Shown piece after piece: positions 7,842-17,286 of a stretch of DNA of 64,000 bases. Under the pieces are notes generated by a model. That model was not told the origin of the DNA. It worked only from the letters and a program-made list of their open reading frames with translations, and did no database searches. Location of the stretch: contig NZ_CP053187.1 in NCBI RefSeq assembly GCF_013046825.1, positions 2,762,001-2,826,000 on the forward strand, given 5' to 3'. The translations under genes were made by a program, and so were the position numbers. The DNA comes from Turicibacter sanguinis. Its GTDB lineage: Bacteria > Bacillota_I > Bacilli_A > MOL361 > Turicibacteraceae. Within the stretch, counting starts at the first letter, position 1, and each line of letters starts with the position of its first letter.

Positions 7842-7866
7842 AAAAAAAGAGAGATTACTCTCTCTT
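7842..7866 (-). terminator. ftsZ terminator
   Basis: Minus-strand hairpin AGAGAG/CTCTCT followed by seven T. The T-run ends exactly at the insertion sequence boundary, and the stem overlaps the ftsZ stop codon. Confidence 0.8.
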
Positions 7867-9013
7867 ATTTATATCGATTCATTAACCAGTTTGGAATCAT
7901 CTCAACACTTTCTCCACCAAATGGTTGACGCTTAGCTGGTTGAGCTGGTTTTGATTGTTCGGCAGGTTGAACCTCTTGCTCTTCTGTTGAAGCTACTACT
8001 TTCTTGTTACGATTATCTCCAATCAACATTTCAACTGGTTTACCTGCTGCATTTGTTTCATCAAATCCAGTTGCAATAACTGTCACAATTAATTCATCTC
8101 CTAAATCTGGATTAATTGTCGCTCCATAGATAATATTGATTTCAGTCGTTGAAGCTTCACGAATCGTACGTAATGCTTCATCAACTTCGAATAATGCAAT
8201 ATCCATCCCACCAGAAATATTAATAATAGCATCAGTTGCTCCATCAATGTCATTTTCTAATAATGGACTAGCAATTGCCTTTTTCGCAGCTTCTGTTGCG
8301 CGATTTTCTCCTGTACCATAACCGATTCCCATAATGGCTGAACCTTTATTATGCATAACTGTTTTAACATCGGCAAAGTCTAAGTTAATTAAACCAGGCA
8401 CTGCAATAATTTCTGAAATCCCTTGAACACCTTGGCGTAAGATATTATCCGCTTCACGGAACGCTTCTAACATCGGCGTCGTACGATCAACGATTTGTAA
8501 TAATCGATCATTTGGAACTGAAATTAATGTATCCACATTAGCCTTTAACTCTGCAATCCCTCGTAATGCAAAATCAGTACGGCGTTTTCCTTCAAATGTA
8601 AATGGACGTGTAATAATCCCAACTGTTAATGCTCCACTCTCTTTTGCGGCTTTTGCAATAACTGGAGCAGCACCTGTTCCGGTTCCACCACCCATACCAC
8701 AAGTAATGAAGACCATGTCTGCACCTTTTACTAATTCCTTAATTTCGCTTAAGTTTTCCTCAGCGGCATGTTTACCAACCTCTGGATTTCCACCTGCACC
8801 TAATCCTCGAGTTAAATCACGACCAATTTGAAATTTACGATCAGCGATGGCAAGATTTAATGCTTGTGCATCAGTATTAACAACAACAAATTCAACACCT
8901 TGTACATCATTTTCAATCATACGGTTGACAGCATTACTTCCTCCGCCACCAACACCTACTACAATAATTCTAGGGGCATATGTAAACTCATTTCCAAATC
9001 CGAAACCTTCCAT
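7865..9013 (-). CDS. ftsZ: cell division GTPase FtsZ
   Basis: 382 residues. The tubulin-fold GTPase has GGGGSNAV near residue 22, the signature GGGTGTG at 108-114 and the T7 loop [11 protein letters not shown] short variable linker rich in Gln/Pro/Ala precedes the conserved C-terminal tail [12 protein letters not shown], which binds FtsA and SepF. It forms the Z-ring. GAGGAGG precedes the ATG. It is 29 nt after ftsA and ends the murG-murB-divIB-ftsA-ftsZ segment. Confidence 0.99.
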   Translation of the reverse strand: MEGFGFGNEFTYAPRIIVVGVGGGGSNAVNRMIENDVQGVEFVVVNTDAQALNLAIADRKFQIGRDLTRGLGAGGNPEVGKHAAEENLSEIKELVKGADMVFITCGMGGGTGTGAAPVIAKAAKESGALTVGIITRPFTFEGKRRTDFALRGIAELKANVDTLISVPNDRLLQIVDRTTPMLEAFREADNILRQGVQGISEIIAVPGLINLDFADVKTVMHNKGSAIMGIGYGTGENRATEAAKKAIASPLLENDIDGATDAIINISGGMDIALFEVDEALRTIREASTTEINIIYGATINPDLGDELIVTVIATGFDETNAAGKPVEMLIGDNRNKKVVASTEEQEVQPAEQSKPAQPAKRQPFGGESVEMIPNWLMNRYK

Positions 9014-9042
9014 CCCTGAAACCTCCTCATAACTTTCTACTT

Positions 9043-10368
9043 CTATTCTGCTTTTTCGTCAAATATCATATCAAATAATCGGACTAATACACCACTATTT
9101 TCCAACTTATGATCCATATATGACTTATCTTGATTGTTTGTTTTAACTGAAACCTTTTTTTCTGTTTCCTGTCGTGATTCGTGCATAAGATTGATACCTC
9201 TCGCATCAGAGTAAGCATCAAAATTAATTATATTACTTTTTTGCGATGTCAACAACGCTATTTCATGATTAAATGTAGCCATTCCGACTAATTTTGCATA
9301 TTTAGCCTGTCTAACACCTAACATTGAAGGTCTAAAAATATGAATATCTTGTGCAAATACAAATTTCCCCAAAATATTCAACCCTTCAAGCTCAACTGCA
9401 CCACCTGTAAAGATATATTTAATATCTTCATGCTTGTAACCATTTTCGGTCAAATACTGTTTAACTAGCTTTAAAATATCTTCATATCGAGACGTCACAA
9501 CATCCGATAACATTTGTCTAGTGATGCAAATAAACTCCCCATTACCTTCAGCTGTGTAAATAATTTCTGGAATCATATCATCGTAATTAATACGAGCAAA
9601 ATTCACCTTTAATAACTCAGCTTCACTCTTTTCAATTTGAAATGCTTCACTAATCTCTTCTGTGACATGCTCTCCACCAATAGATAAAGAAACAGATGAT
9701 AAGACCTTACCACCTTGAGAAACAGTAATTGTTGTGGTTGATTTTCCAATATTTACGTGACATACCCCTTTATATAATTGTTCGGGCGTAGCAACATACA
9801 TCATTTCTGCTACACTCCCTAACACAATATCAGAAATTCTAAATCCAGCCAATTCAACGACATTAATTAAATTATAAACTAATGAAGATGAGGCAGTCAT
9901 TTTTTGAGCACTTAACGAAACTTGATTACCAATAATACCTAGTGGGTTTTGTATAGCATTTTTTTCATCCACAATAAATGAACGAGGAATAATGTTAACA
10001 ACTACTTGATCACGATATGTTGGTTGATTAATAACATTACGGAATAACTGCTTAACATTAGCGGGACTAATTGGTTTATTAGCCTCAACTGATAACGTAG
10101 TTGTTATATTTTCAATATTAACATCTACACTTGGTATCGCTAATAATACACTTTGAATTTCTTGATGAAGATCTTTTTCAACCTTCTCTTTTAAATTTTT
10201 AAGTATTTCAACGATTTGATTCACATTAATGACATTTCCATTTTCAATTCCTTCAGCTAGAATTTCTTGTTGCGATAGGACATAAAGACGTTCTTGTCTT
10301 ATATTACAGACTAAAATTCTAGCTTCCGAGGACCCTATTTCTAAGCAAGCATAAATATTATTTTTCAC
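9043..10368 (-). CDS. ftsA: cell division protein FtsA
   Basis: 441 residues from a GTG at 10366-10368, which follows GTGGAG at 9 nt and gives the family's short leader before the first actin-like strand ([14 protein letters not shown]). An ATG at 10389 would add seven residues but has no ribosome site. Actin/Hsp70-type ATPase motifs include [15 protein letters not shown] and [12 protein letters not shown]. It tethers FtsZ filaments to the membrane; the C-terminal amphipathic end reads [10 protein letters not shown]. About 180 nt separate it from divIB. Confidence 0.96.
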   Translation of the reverse strand: MKNNIYACLEIGSSEARILVCNIRQERLYVLSQQEILAEGIENGNVINVNQIVEILKNLKEKVEKDLHQEIQSVLLAIPSVDVNIENITTTLSVEANKPISPANVKQLFRNVINQPTYRDQVVVNIIPRSFIVDEKNAIQNPLGIIGNQVSLSAQKMTASSSLVYNLINVVELAGFRISDIVLGSVAEMMYVATPEQLYKGVCHVNIGKSTTTITVSQGGKVLSSVSLSIGGEHVTEEISEAFQIEKSEAELLKVNFARINYDDMIPEIIYTAEGNGEFICITRQMLSDVVTSRYEDILKLVKQYLTENGYKHEDIKYIFTGGAVELEGLNILGKFVFAQDIHIFRPSMLGVRQAKYAKLVGMATFNHEIALLTSQKSNIINFDAYSDARGINLMHESRQETEKKVSVKTNNQDKSYMDHKLENSGVLVRLFDMIFDEKAE

Positions 10369-10545
10369 CTCAAACCACTCCACTAACATATGGTATTATT
10401 ACCACAATATCATATTTTATTTTACTATATTTTTCACCCAATGAAAAGACTATTTGACAAATATCCCCCTGATAATAATGGTTATCTATCTAGCGAAACT
10501 CTATTTAAATTAGACACTGGAAAAAACCTGCCAAATGAATTGTTT

Positions 10546-11358
10546 TTACGACATTTCTCCCTCATTTTTAGCATCAATCGACATCTTTTCATAAGGTTCA
10601 AAATGATCCCCAACATCTAAGTGATAAATGCCTTTTACTTCCCCATTCAGACTTTGGACTTTATCTGCCATCGTTTGATAGTATTTTAACTTGTTCACCA
10701 TGGTATAACTATTAACAATAATCGTATTCCCATCCATTAAAAATAATGAAAATCTATTATTATCTCCATATAAAGGGCTATAATGAATCTCTTTTATAAT
10801 ATTACGAAAAACAAGATCAACCTTCATCAACGATTTAACGAACAATTTTAACACAGATTGATTTTCTTCATAATCAGGTAATCCATAAATCATCAGCCCT
10901 TCACACTGCGCTTTGAGATTATACTGATTTTGAATCGTTTGACCATCACTTAAAACAAATTCAAATTGATTATTGATTTGCGCACATCCAACAATATCTT
11001 TTTCCGTTACATCAATCTTTAATCGATTCAATCCATCTCTCGTCACGTTAACTTCTTTAATCAATGGATGTGATTGAATCGTGTTTTGAATGTCTTTCAA
11101 ATCCAAACTCAAAAATAACTCATCATAATTTAACTGTGTCATTTCAAGTAACTCAGAACGCTTGACATAATTTAATCCGTTAAAATAAATAACCGATAAT
11201 CGACTAACTGGCGATGCAAAATAAAACATCCCTCCAATCACCATCATAATAAATAGACTAAAAAAGAAGCCTTTAATCTTCTTTTTTAGTCTTTTTTTCG
11301 GCTTATTCACCTTTTGATTTTTAATTCTTGAAAATTCAACAACCTTCCCTTTTTCCAT
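10546..11358 (-). CDS. divIB: cell division protein DivIB/FtsQ
   Basis: 270 residues. A basic cytoplasmic N-terminus is followed by one transmembrane segment (about residues 30-50), then a POTRA domain starting at SRLSVIYFNGLNYVKRSELL and a beta domain. It belongs to the divisome subcomplex with FtsL and DivIC that controls septal peptidoglycan synthesis. GGTGGAGAG precedes the ATG. It lies 8 nt downstream of murB. Confidence 0.93.
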   Translation of the reverse strand: MEKGKVVEFSRIKNQKVNKPKKRLKKKIKGFFFSLFIMMVIGGMFYFASPVSRLSVIYFNGLNYVKRSELLEMTQLNYDELFLSLDLKDIQNTIQSHPLIKEVNVTRDGLNRLKIDVTEKDIVGCAQINNQFEFVLSDGQTIQNQYNLKAQCEGLMIYGLPDYEENQSVLKLFVKSLMKVDLVFRNIIKEIHYSPLYGDNNRFSLFLMDGNTIIVNSYTMVNKLKYYQTMADKVQSLNGEVKGIYHLDVGDHFEPYEKMSIDAKNEGEMS

Positions 11359-11366
11359 CTCTCCAC

Positions 11367-12275
11367 CTACCAGTTAAACATCTCAACTTCTGGGTGCAAT
11401 TGTATACCATGCTTTTCAAATACGACTGCTTGAACATGTTGGATTAATTCATAAATATCTGTCGCAGTCGCCCCACCTACATTGACAATGAAATTACAAT
11501 GTTTCTGTGAAACTTCTGCTCCACCGATACGAACTCCTCGTAATCCTGACTTTTCAATTAACTGCCATGAATAATGAGGCAGTGGATTTCTAAAAGTACT
11601 TCCTGCCGATGGTAGGTTTGTTGGTTGTGATTCGATTCGTCTTACTTTTCTTGCCTTCATTAGTTCCATAATCTCTTCATATGAACCCTTCTCTAACTGT
11701 AAGACTGCTTCTACAACAATCCAATTTCTATGAGTCTGCAGAATAGATTGACGATATGAAAACCCCATTTCCTCAACCGTTAACCACTTTAATTCTCCCG
11801 CTTCATCTAAAATTAACGCTTTAACCAAAACATCTTGAATTTCACGATTATATGCACCTGCGTTCATATAAATCGCTCCACCGACTGACCCTGGTACCCC
11901 TGAGATAAACTCTAACCCTGCTAGTTCACATTTTGCTACTTTATTCGCTAATAAAATAGTCGAAACACCAGCGCCTACGGTCACTTGTGTTCCATCAATT
12001 TCAACATGATCTAATCCTTTATCACATTTAACAATAATTCCTTCAAATAAACGATCTGAAGGTAATAAATTAGACCCTCTTCCAATGACTTTAAAAGGTA
12101 ATTCATATTTGTTAATTAATTTCATCGTTTCAACCAATGATTGTTTAGAGTTTGGTATCACTAAGCAACGTGCAGGACCTCCTACACGAAAAGTCGTATG
12201 TTTTGACAATGGCTCATTTTCTAATAATAAACCAATATTCTTCCCTTTATACTCCTCTATAAAACTCTTAAACAT
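11367..12275 (-). CDS. murB: UDP-N-acetylenolpyruvoylglucosamine reductase MurB
   Basis: 302 residues, type II MurB. FAD-binding segments VIGRGSNLL and SGVPGSVGGAIYMNAGAYN are present, followed by the catalytic Ser region SAGSTFRNP and the C-terminal acid LHPEVEMF. It reduces enolpyruvyl-UDP-GlcNAc to UDP-MurNAc with NADPH. Positioned 9 nt after murG in the dcw cluster. Confidence 0.97.
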   Translation of the reverse strand: MFKSFIEEYKGKNIGLLLENEPLSKHTTFRVGGPARCLVIPNSKQSLVETMKLINKYELPFKVIGRGSNLLPSDRLFEGIIVKCDKGLDHVEIDGTQVTVGAGVSTILLANKVAKCELAGLEFISGVPGSVGGAIYMNAGAYNREIQDVLVKALILDEAGELKWLTVEEMGFSYRQSILQTHRNWIVVEAVLQLEKGSYEEIMELMKARKVRRIESQPTNLPSAGSTFRNPLPHYSWQLIEKSGLRGVRIGGAEVSQKHCNFIVNVGGATATDIYELIQHVQAVVFEKHGIQLHPEVEMFNW

Positions 12276-12284
12276 TTAAAACAC

Positions 12285-13379
12285 CTACTTTTTCTCAATA
12301 ATTTCGTTCATAACTGTAATCATACGTTGTGCTGCATCTGGAATACCTAGTTGTTTTGAGGTGTTTTGCATTTGATAACGAAGTTCACTATTTTGCATAA
12401 TGCGTTCAATTTCCTGATATAACTTTTCACCTGTCAAATCTTTTTCTAAAATTAAAACGCCCCCACCATGATCCGTTACACTTCTTGCATTATACTCTTG
12501 ATGGTTTGCTGTGACATATGGCGAAGGAATTAATATACTTGGTACGCCTAGTGCGGTGATTTCTGACAAGAAAGTTGCTCCTGATCTTCCCACAAATAAA
12601 TCAACACTCACTAAATATTGAGGCATATTATTAATAAATGGTAAAATGTGTACATTTTTTAAAGAATCAACGTTCTCAATTTGATTTTTAATACTGTCAT
12701 AATGTTTATTTCCTGTCACAAACACAACTTCATAATCAGCCTTTTCATATTTTTGAATCATTGATACAACAGCCTCATTAATAGGTTCAGCGCCACGACT
12801 TCCTCCACTAATCATAACAGTTTTCTTATGAGGATTTAACCCTAATGCACCTTTACCAATTTTCATTGTTTTCACGACTTCAGAGGCACGTGGATTTCCA
12901 GTTAAAACAACTTTTTCTGCTGGAAAATAAGGTCTCGCCTCCTCAAAACAAATACCTACTTTATTGACATACCGAGCTAAAAACTTATTCGTTACCCCTG
13001 GTAAACTATTTTGTTCATGTATAATCGTTGGAATTTTAAGTTTTGCAGCTCCATATACAACAGGTCCACAAACATATCCACCAGTTCCAATCACCACATC
13101 AGGATTGAATTCTTTAATATACTGTTTTGAGACCGATACTGATTTAAAAAATTTAAAGATTGTTTTAAGGTTATCCAAAGATAACGATCGTTTAAATCCA
13201 GATATTTCAATATGTTTAAATGGAATCCCTTCATGAGTTACAATCTCTTTTTCTAGTCCATTTTCAGTTCCAATATATAGTACTTCTACTTGATTATCTA
13301 ATTCTTGAAGTGCTCTAACCATTGCAAGTGCTGGGTAGATATGTCCACCAGTCCCACCACCAGTCACAAGGATGCGCAT
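12285..13379 (-). CDS. murG: MurG, lipid II-forming GlcNAc transferase
   Basis: 364 residues from the ATG at 13377-13379, preceded by AAGGAG; an upstream Met at 13436 is unlikely. The N-terminal GGGTGGHIYPALAM loop is diagnostic, with a second glycine-rich loop ISGGSRGAEPIN and the acceptor region GRSGATFLSEITALG. It transfers GlcNAc to lipid I on the cytoplasmic membrane face. Because ftsW is inverted upstream, murG must be started from a promoter in 13380-13630. One weak candidate is TTGTTT-N16-TAAAAT just inside that stretch. Confidence 0.97.
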   Translation of the reverse strand: MRILVTGGGTGGHIYPALAMVRALQELDNQVEVLYIGTENGLEKEIVTHEGIPFKHIEISGFKRSLSLDNLKTIFKFFKSVSVSKQYIKEFNPDVVIGTGGYVCGPVVYGAAKLKIPTIIHEQNSLPGVTNKFLARYVNKVGICFEEARPYFPAEKVVLTGNPRASEVVKTMKIGKGALGLNPHKKTVMISGGSRGAEPINEAVVSMIQKYEKADYEVVFVTGNKHYDSIKNQIENVDSLKNVHILPFINNMPQYLVSVDLFVGRSGATFLSEITALGVPSILIPSPYVTANHQEYNARSVTDHGGGVLILEKDLTGEKLYQEIERIMQNSELRYQMQNTSKQLGIPDAAQRMITVMNEIIEKK

Positions 13380-13395
13380 AATACCACTCCTTATT

Positions 13396-13418
13396 AGACT
13401 ATAATTAGTCTTTTTTTT
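13396..13418 (+). terminator. plus-strand hairpin with U-run in the murG leader
   Basis: AGACTA-TAAT-TAGTCT followed by eight T on the plus strand. It points away from murG, so it would stop antisense transcription reaching the ftsW/murG divergent region. In the murG leader itself it forms a small hairpin before the ribosome site. Confidence 0.5.
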
Positions 13419-13573
13419 CATTTTATATTTTAACATACTTTAAACAAATTCCGTTAGATTAAATTAAAATAAGTCTAAATATTATCTAAATTTGACTCAT
13501 CTCTCATTATTTCCAAAATATCTGCCTGTCATTTTAAATAAAAATTTAATTTTTTATTCTATCTAATGAAAGT

Positions 13574-13602
13574 TTATCAACTCACCTCATATATTTTATT
13601 AT
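13574..13602 (+). promoter_or_regulatory. SigA-type promoter of ftsW
   Basis: TTATCA (13574-13579), 17-bp spacer, TATTAT (13597-13602), about 30 nt before the ftsW ATG. Confidence 0.6.
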
Positions 13603-13631
13603 AGATTTTAAATAAAAAAAGGGGAGTTCTA

Positions 13632-14732
13632 ATGAAAAATAAACAGTCTTCAATTGATTTGCTAACACTCCTATTAGCACTCAGTATTACAACTATTGGA
13701 TTAATCTTTGTCCTATCTTCCTCTTATATCTGGGCTGAATATAAATTTGATGACGCCTTTTATTTCTTTAAACGTCAATTCCTATTTGCTTCAATCGGGG
13801 TCATTGGGATGATTGCTGTTTCAAGAATTGATTATCAAATTTATAAAAAGTATGCCACCCCTTTCTTTCTAGTGAGTTTGGTCTTACTTATTCTAGTATT
13901 AGTTCCAGGTATTGGTTTAGTTCGTGGGGGAGCAAGAAGTTGGATTGGAATTGGAGCTTTTTCACTTCAACCTTCTGAATTCATGAAGCTAGGATTAATC
14001 GTCTTTTTAGCACGTTATATGAGCAACTATGTCGAAGATGCTAAAACATTTAAAAAAGGCGTTATTCCACTCTTATTTTTAATTCTTTTAGTCTTTGGAG
14101 TCATCATGTTACAACCAGACTTCGGAAGTGGGATGGTTATTGTTGCCACAGGTTTTGTCATGCTATTTATCTGTGGGGTTCCCATTCGATACTTTGTCTA
14201 CTTCATCTTAACAGGTATTGCTGGGATTGTCGTTTTAATTATCTCTGCACCTTATCGTCTTCAACGTATTACCGCCTACCTTGATCCATGGAGCGACCCT
14301 ATTGGATCTGGATTCCAAATTATCCAATCACTTTATGCCATTGCACCAGGTGGATTATTCGGAACGGGTCTTGGAAATAGTGTTCAGAAGTATTTCTACC
14401 TACCCGAGCCACAAACTGATTTTATTTTCGCTATTGTTTCAGAAGAATTAGGATTTATTGGTTCTGTTGGAACTCTTATACTATTTATATTATTTTTTGC
14501 AAGATGCTCCTACATTATCCTTAAAACGGATGATCTTTTTGGGAAATATATCGTTGTTGGAATTATGTCCATGCTGATTATCCAAGTCATGATTAATATC
14601 GGAGTTGTCATTGGGTTAATTCCAGTTACCGGAATCACTTTACCCTTTATGAGTTATGGAGGTTCTTCTTTAACGATTACACTTCTTTCAATTGGTATTG
14701 TCTTAAATATCAGCCGTCATATGAAACCTTAA
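13632..14732 (+). CDS. ftsW: FtsW/RodA/SpoVE family peptidoglycan polymerase
   Basis: 366 residues with about ten membrane segments. SEDS features include GARSWIGIGAFSLQPSEFMKL, the periplasmic LQRITAYLDPWSDP and the C-terminal GLIPVTGITLPFMSYGGSS. It polymerises glycan strands from lipid II together with a class B PBP. In B. subtilis spoVE lies between murD and murG; here the gene has the same place but the opposite strand. Whether it serves vegetative division (FtsW) or the spore cortex (SpoVE) cannot be told from sequence alone. AAAGGGGAG precedes the ATG. Confidence 0.93.
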   Translation: MKNKQSSIDLLTLLLALSITTIGLIFVLSSSYIWAEYKFDDAFYFFKRQFLFASIGVIGMIAVSRIDYQIYKKYATPFFLVSLVLLILVLVPGIGLVRGGARSWIGIGAFSLQPSEFMKLGLIVFLARYMSNYVEDAKTFKKGVIPLLFLILLVFGVIMLQPDFGSGMVIVATGFVMLFICGVPIRYFVYFILTGIAGIVVLIISAPYRLQRITAYLDPWSDPIGSGFQIIQSLYAIAPGGLFGTGLGNSVQKYFYLPEPQTDFIFAIVSEELGFIGSVGTLILFILFFARCSYIILKTDDLFGKYIVVGIMSMLIIQVMINIGVVIGLIPVTGITLPFMSYGGSSLTITLLSIGIVLNISRHMKP

Positions 14733-14839
14733 AGCCAATCCATGGATAGGCATTTGAGATAAAATGTTATAAAAATGTTGGCTTATCCCCTATTAATGTA
14801 TTCAATCACTCTTGAAATGTCCTATCTAGTTAAACACAG

Positions 14840-14864
14840 ACTCACCAAATGGGTGAGTTTTTTT
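14840..14864 (+). terminator. ftsW terminator
   Basis: ACTCACC/GGTGAGT stem followed by seven T on the plus strand, about 110 nt downstream of ftsW. Confidence 0.85.
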
Positions 14865-14899
14865 CTTAAACACCTTCAGATTGATGAGTTCTGATTCAT

Positions 14900-14931
14900 A
14901 AAAAAAATTAGGCATCGCCTAATTTTTTTTA
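14900..14931 (-). terminator. murD terminator (bidirectional)
   Basis: AAATTAGGC-ATC-GCCTAATTT with long A and T runs on both sides. It overlaps the murD stop codon. Confidence 0.85.
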
Positions 14932-16278
14932 TTTAAGTCCTTCTACCAACCCTATAAAATGATCGCCTCTTTGTTCAAAGTTTTGATATTGATCCCAACT
15001 TGCACAAGCTGGAGCGAATAAAACAATATCACCTGCTATAGCCTGCTCATAGGCATCTTCAACTGCTTGATCTAAATGATCATAGACAGTACATGGCATT
15101 AAATGCTCATCTGCTAATGCTTTAAATCGATGCTTTGTCTCTCCATAGGTCACAATAGATTTGATTTTATTGAAATATGGGACTAATCCACTTAAATCAT
15201 GACCTCGATCTAACCCACCAGCAATTAAAATAATAGGGCCATCAAAGGCTTTTAATGCCGTTTGCGTTGCAATAATATTAGTTGCTTTAGAATTATTATA
15301 ATACTTAACTCCCTTAATCTCACCAACAAATTGAAGACGATGTTTAACGCCAGCAAATCGTTTTAAAACCGTTCGAATAGCTTCTAAATCACATCCATAT
15401 AAGAGACTAACTGCAACTGCACCTAAAACATCTTGAAGATTATGATCTCCTTTTAATAAAATATCTTTAACATCTATAATCCATTCTTCTTTAAAATAAA
15501 CTGCTCCCTCTAAAATATAAGCACCCTCTACTTTCTCTGATAAAGAAAACGGAATACAAGTGGCCTTTGTTTGTTTAATCCCTTCCACAATCACATCATC
15601 TTCACTATTATAAACACAATAATCATCACTTGTTTGATTTTTAATTAAATTTAATTTGGCTTGTCGATACTCATCAAGATTCAAATGATAATCTAAATGT
15701 GCTTCTGTGATATTTAACAACAATGAAATACGTGGTCTAAATAAAGGCATTCCCATTAATTGAAAAGACGAAAGTTCCGTCACTAAAACTTGATTTGCCT
15801 GAGCAACTTTAGCAACCTCTGTTGCGACTTCTCCAATATTTCCAGCAATTAATGGATTTAACGTACTTTCTTTTAACATTTCATAGATAAGGGTTGTCGT
15901 CGTCGTTTTACCGTTTGTTCCCGTAATACCGATAAACGGTGCTTCACAAATTTCAAAAGCTAACTCAACTTCCGTGATAATCGGAATCTTTAATTCTTGA
16001 GCACGTTTTAGAAGGGGCACTTTTAGGTAAGGGATTCCCGGATTCTTAACAATTAAATCAAAATCTCGATCTAACAATTCTAATGGATGACCACCTGTTA
16101 TCACTTCGAATCCTTCTGCTACCATTTCTTTTGCATCTTCATTTTCACTAAGTGGCGTTCGATCATTAATCACAACCTCAGCGTTTAACTCTTTAAGCAT
16201 TCGAGCCGCTGCTTTCCCACTTTTTGCTAACCCCATCACAAGAACTCGTTTATTTACATAGCTATTTATTTTATTCAT
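14929..16278 (-). CDS. murD: UDP-MurNAc-L-alanine:D-glutamate ligase MurD
   Basis: 449 residues from the ATG at 16276-16278, after AAAGGAAG; an earlier Met at 16311 would nearly abut the mraY stop and lacks support. The N-terminal Rossmann start is RVLVMGLAKSGKAAA, the ATP loop GITGTNGKTTTT lies near residue 115, and YYNNSKATN and IAGGLDRG complete the Mur ligase signature. It adds D-Glu to UDP-MurNAc-Ala. Length matches B. subtilis MurD (451). Confidence 0.97.
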   Translation of the reverse strand: MNKINSYVNKRVLVMGLAKSGKAAARMLKELNAEVVINDRTPLSENEDAKEMVAEGFEVITGGHPLELLDRDFDLIVKNPGIPYLKVPLLKRAQELKIPIITEVELAFEICEAPFIGITGTNGKTTTTTLIYEMLKESTLNPLIAGNIGEVATEVAKVAQANQVLVTELSSFQLMGMPLFRPRISLLLNITEAHLDYHLNLDEYRQAKLNLIKNQTSDDYCVYNSEDDVIVEGIKQTKATCIPFSLSEKVEGAYILEGAVYFKEEWIIDVKDILLKGDHNLQDVLGAVAVSLLYGCDLEAIRTVLKRFAGVKHRLQFVGEIKGVKYYNNSKATNIIATQTALKAFDGPIILIAGGLDRGHDLSGLVPYFNKIKSIVTYGETKHRFKALADEHLMPCTVYDHLDQAVEDAYEQAIAGDIVLFAPACASWDQYQNFEQRGDHFIGLVEGLK

Positions 16279-16316
16279 ATCAAATCTTCCTTTTATTAAA
16301 AGATAAGCCATCTATA

Positions 16317-17285
16317 TTAGATGGCAATGATTAATCCTAAAATCGCACAGATGAAACCAACAGCCCAGAGGAAAGTCACAACTTTCCACTCTCCCCATCC
16401 GCATAATTCAAAATGGTGATGAATTGGAGCCATTTTAAATAATCTTTTCTTTGTGCGTTTGAAATAGGCAACTTGAAGAATAACTGATAAAGTTTCCATA
16501 ACATAAACTAAACCAATAATAACAAGAATTAATTCTTGCTTTAATAAAATCGAAACAGCTGCAATAGCTGCCCCTAGTGCTAATGAACCAGTATCACCCA
16601 TAAACACTTTAGCAGGATTTAAGTTAAACACTAAAAACCCAAGTAAGGCTCCTACCACTGTAAAACAGAATAATGCAATATCCGTTTGTTGTTGAGCTAA
16701 CGCAATCATTCCAAAAGCTCCGAATGAAATAACACTAACTCCACCACATAATCCATCTAATCCATCTGTCAGATTGACGGCATTTGAAAAACCAACCATC
16801 CAGAATAAAATAAATAATCCATAAATCCAGTATAAATTTAAGTCAAATAAATTAAAGAACGAAATTGTTGTTGGATAGCCATTTCTTAAGTATAAATAGA
16901 AAAATACTGCTGCTAGAACAAGCTGTGCAAATAATTTTTGCTTTGGTTTCAACCCTTCGTTATTTTTACGAACGACAATAATAAAATCATCAACAAAACC
17001 AATAGCTCCAAATCCTACTAATGTTAAGAGTAGCATGATTAATTGATGACTCATTGTGGCATAGCCCGTAACAAATACCGTTACTAATACCGTCACAACA
17101 ATTGAAGTCATAAAAATAATTCCACCCATCGTTGGCGTTCCCGATTTTTTACGATGAGACTTTGGACCTTCTTCACGAATGGCCTGTCCAAATTTTAAAC
17201 GTCGTAAAAAAGGAATAAAAAATGGACCTATAATCGTCGCGATGAAAAACGAAACGATTAATACAAATAAAATTGATTTTAACAT
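16317..17285 (-). CDS. mraY: MraY, phospho-MurNAc-pentapeptide translocase
   Basis: 322 residues with about ten membrane segments. Diagnostic loops are [39 protein letters not shown] and the C-terminal [10 protein letters not shown]. It forms lipid I on undecaprenyl phosphate. One base separates its start from the murE stop, so the two are tightly coupled. AAAAGGGG precedes the ATG. Confidence 0.98.
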   Translation of the reverse strand: MLKSILFVLIVSFFIATIIGPFFIPFLRRLKFGQAIREEGPKSHRKKSGTPTMGGIIFMTSIVVTVLVTVFVTGYATMSHQLIMLLLTLVGFGAIGFVDDFIIVVRKNNEGLKPKQKLFAQLVLAAVFFYLYLRNGYPTTISFFNLFDLNLYWIYGLFILFWMVGFSNAVNLTDGLDGLCGGVSVISFGAFGMIALAQQQTDIALFCFTVVGALLGFLVFNLNPAKVFMGDTGSLALGAAIAAVSILLKQELILVIIGLVYVMETLSVILQVAYFKRTKKRLFKMAPIHHHFELCGWGEWKVVTFLWAVGFICAILGLIIAI

Positions 17286-17286
17286 G

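Noticed and set aside
6345-7852. Target-site duplication flanking the ISL3 element
   Set aside because: The 8 bp on the two sides (TTAAATTT and AAAAAAAG, or shifted by 3 bp) do not match. It may have decayed or been lost by recombination.
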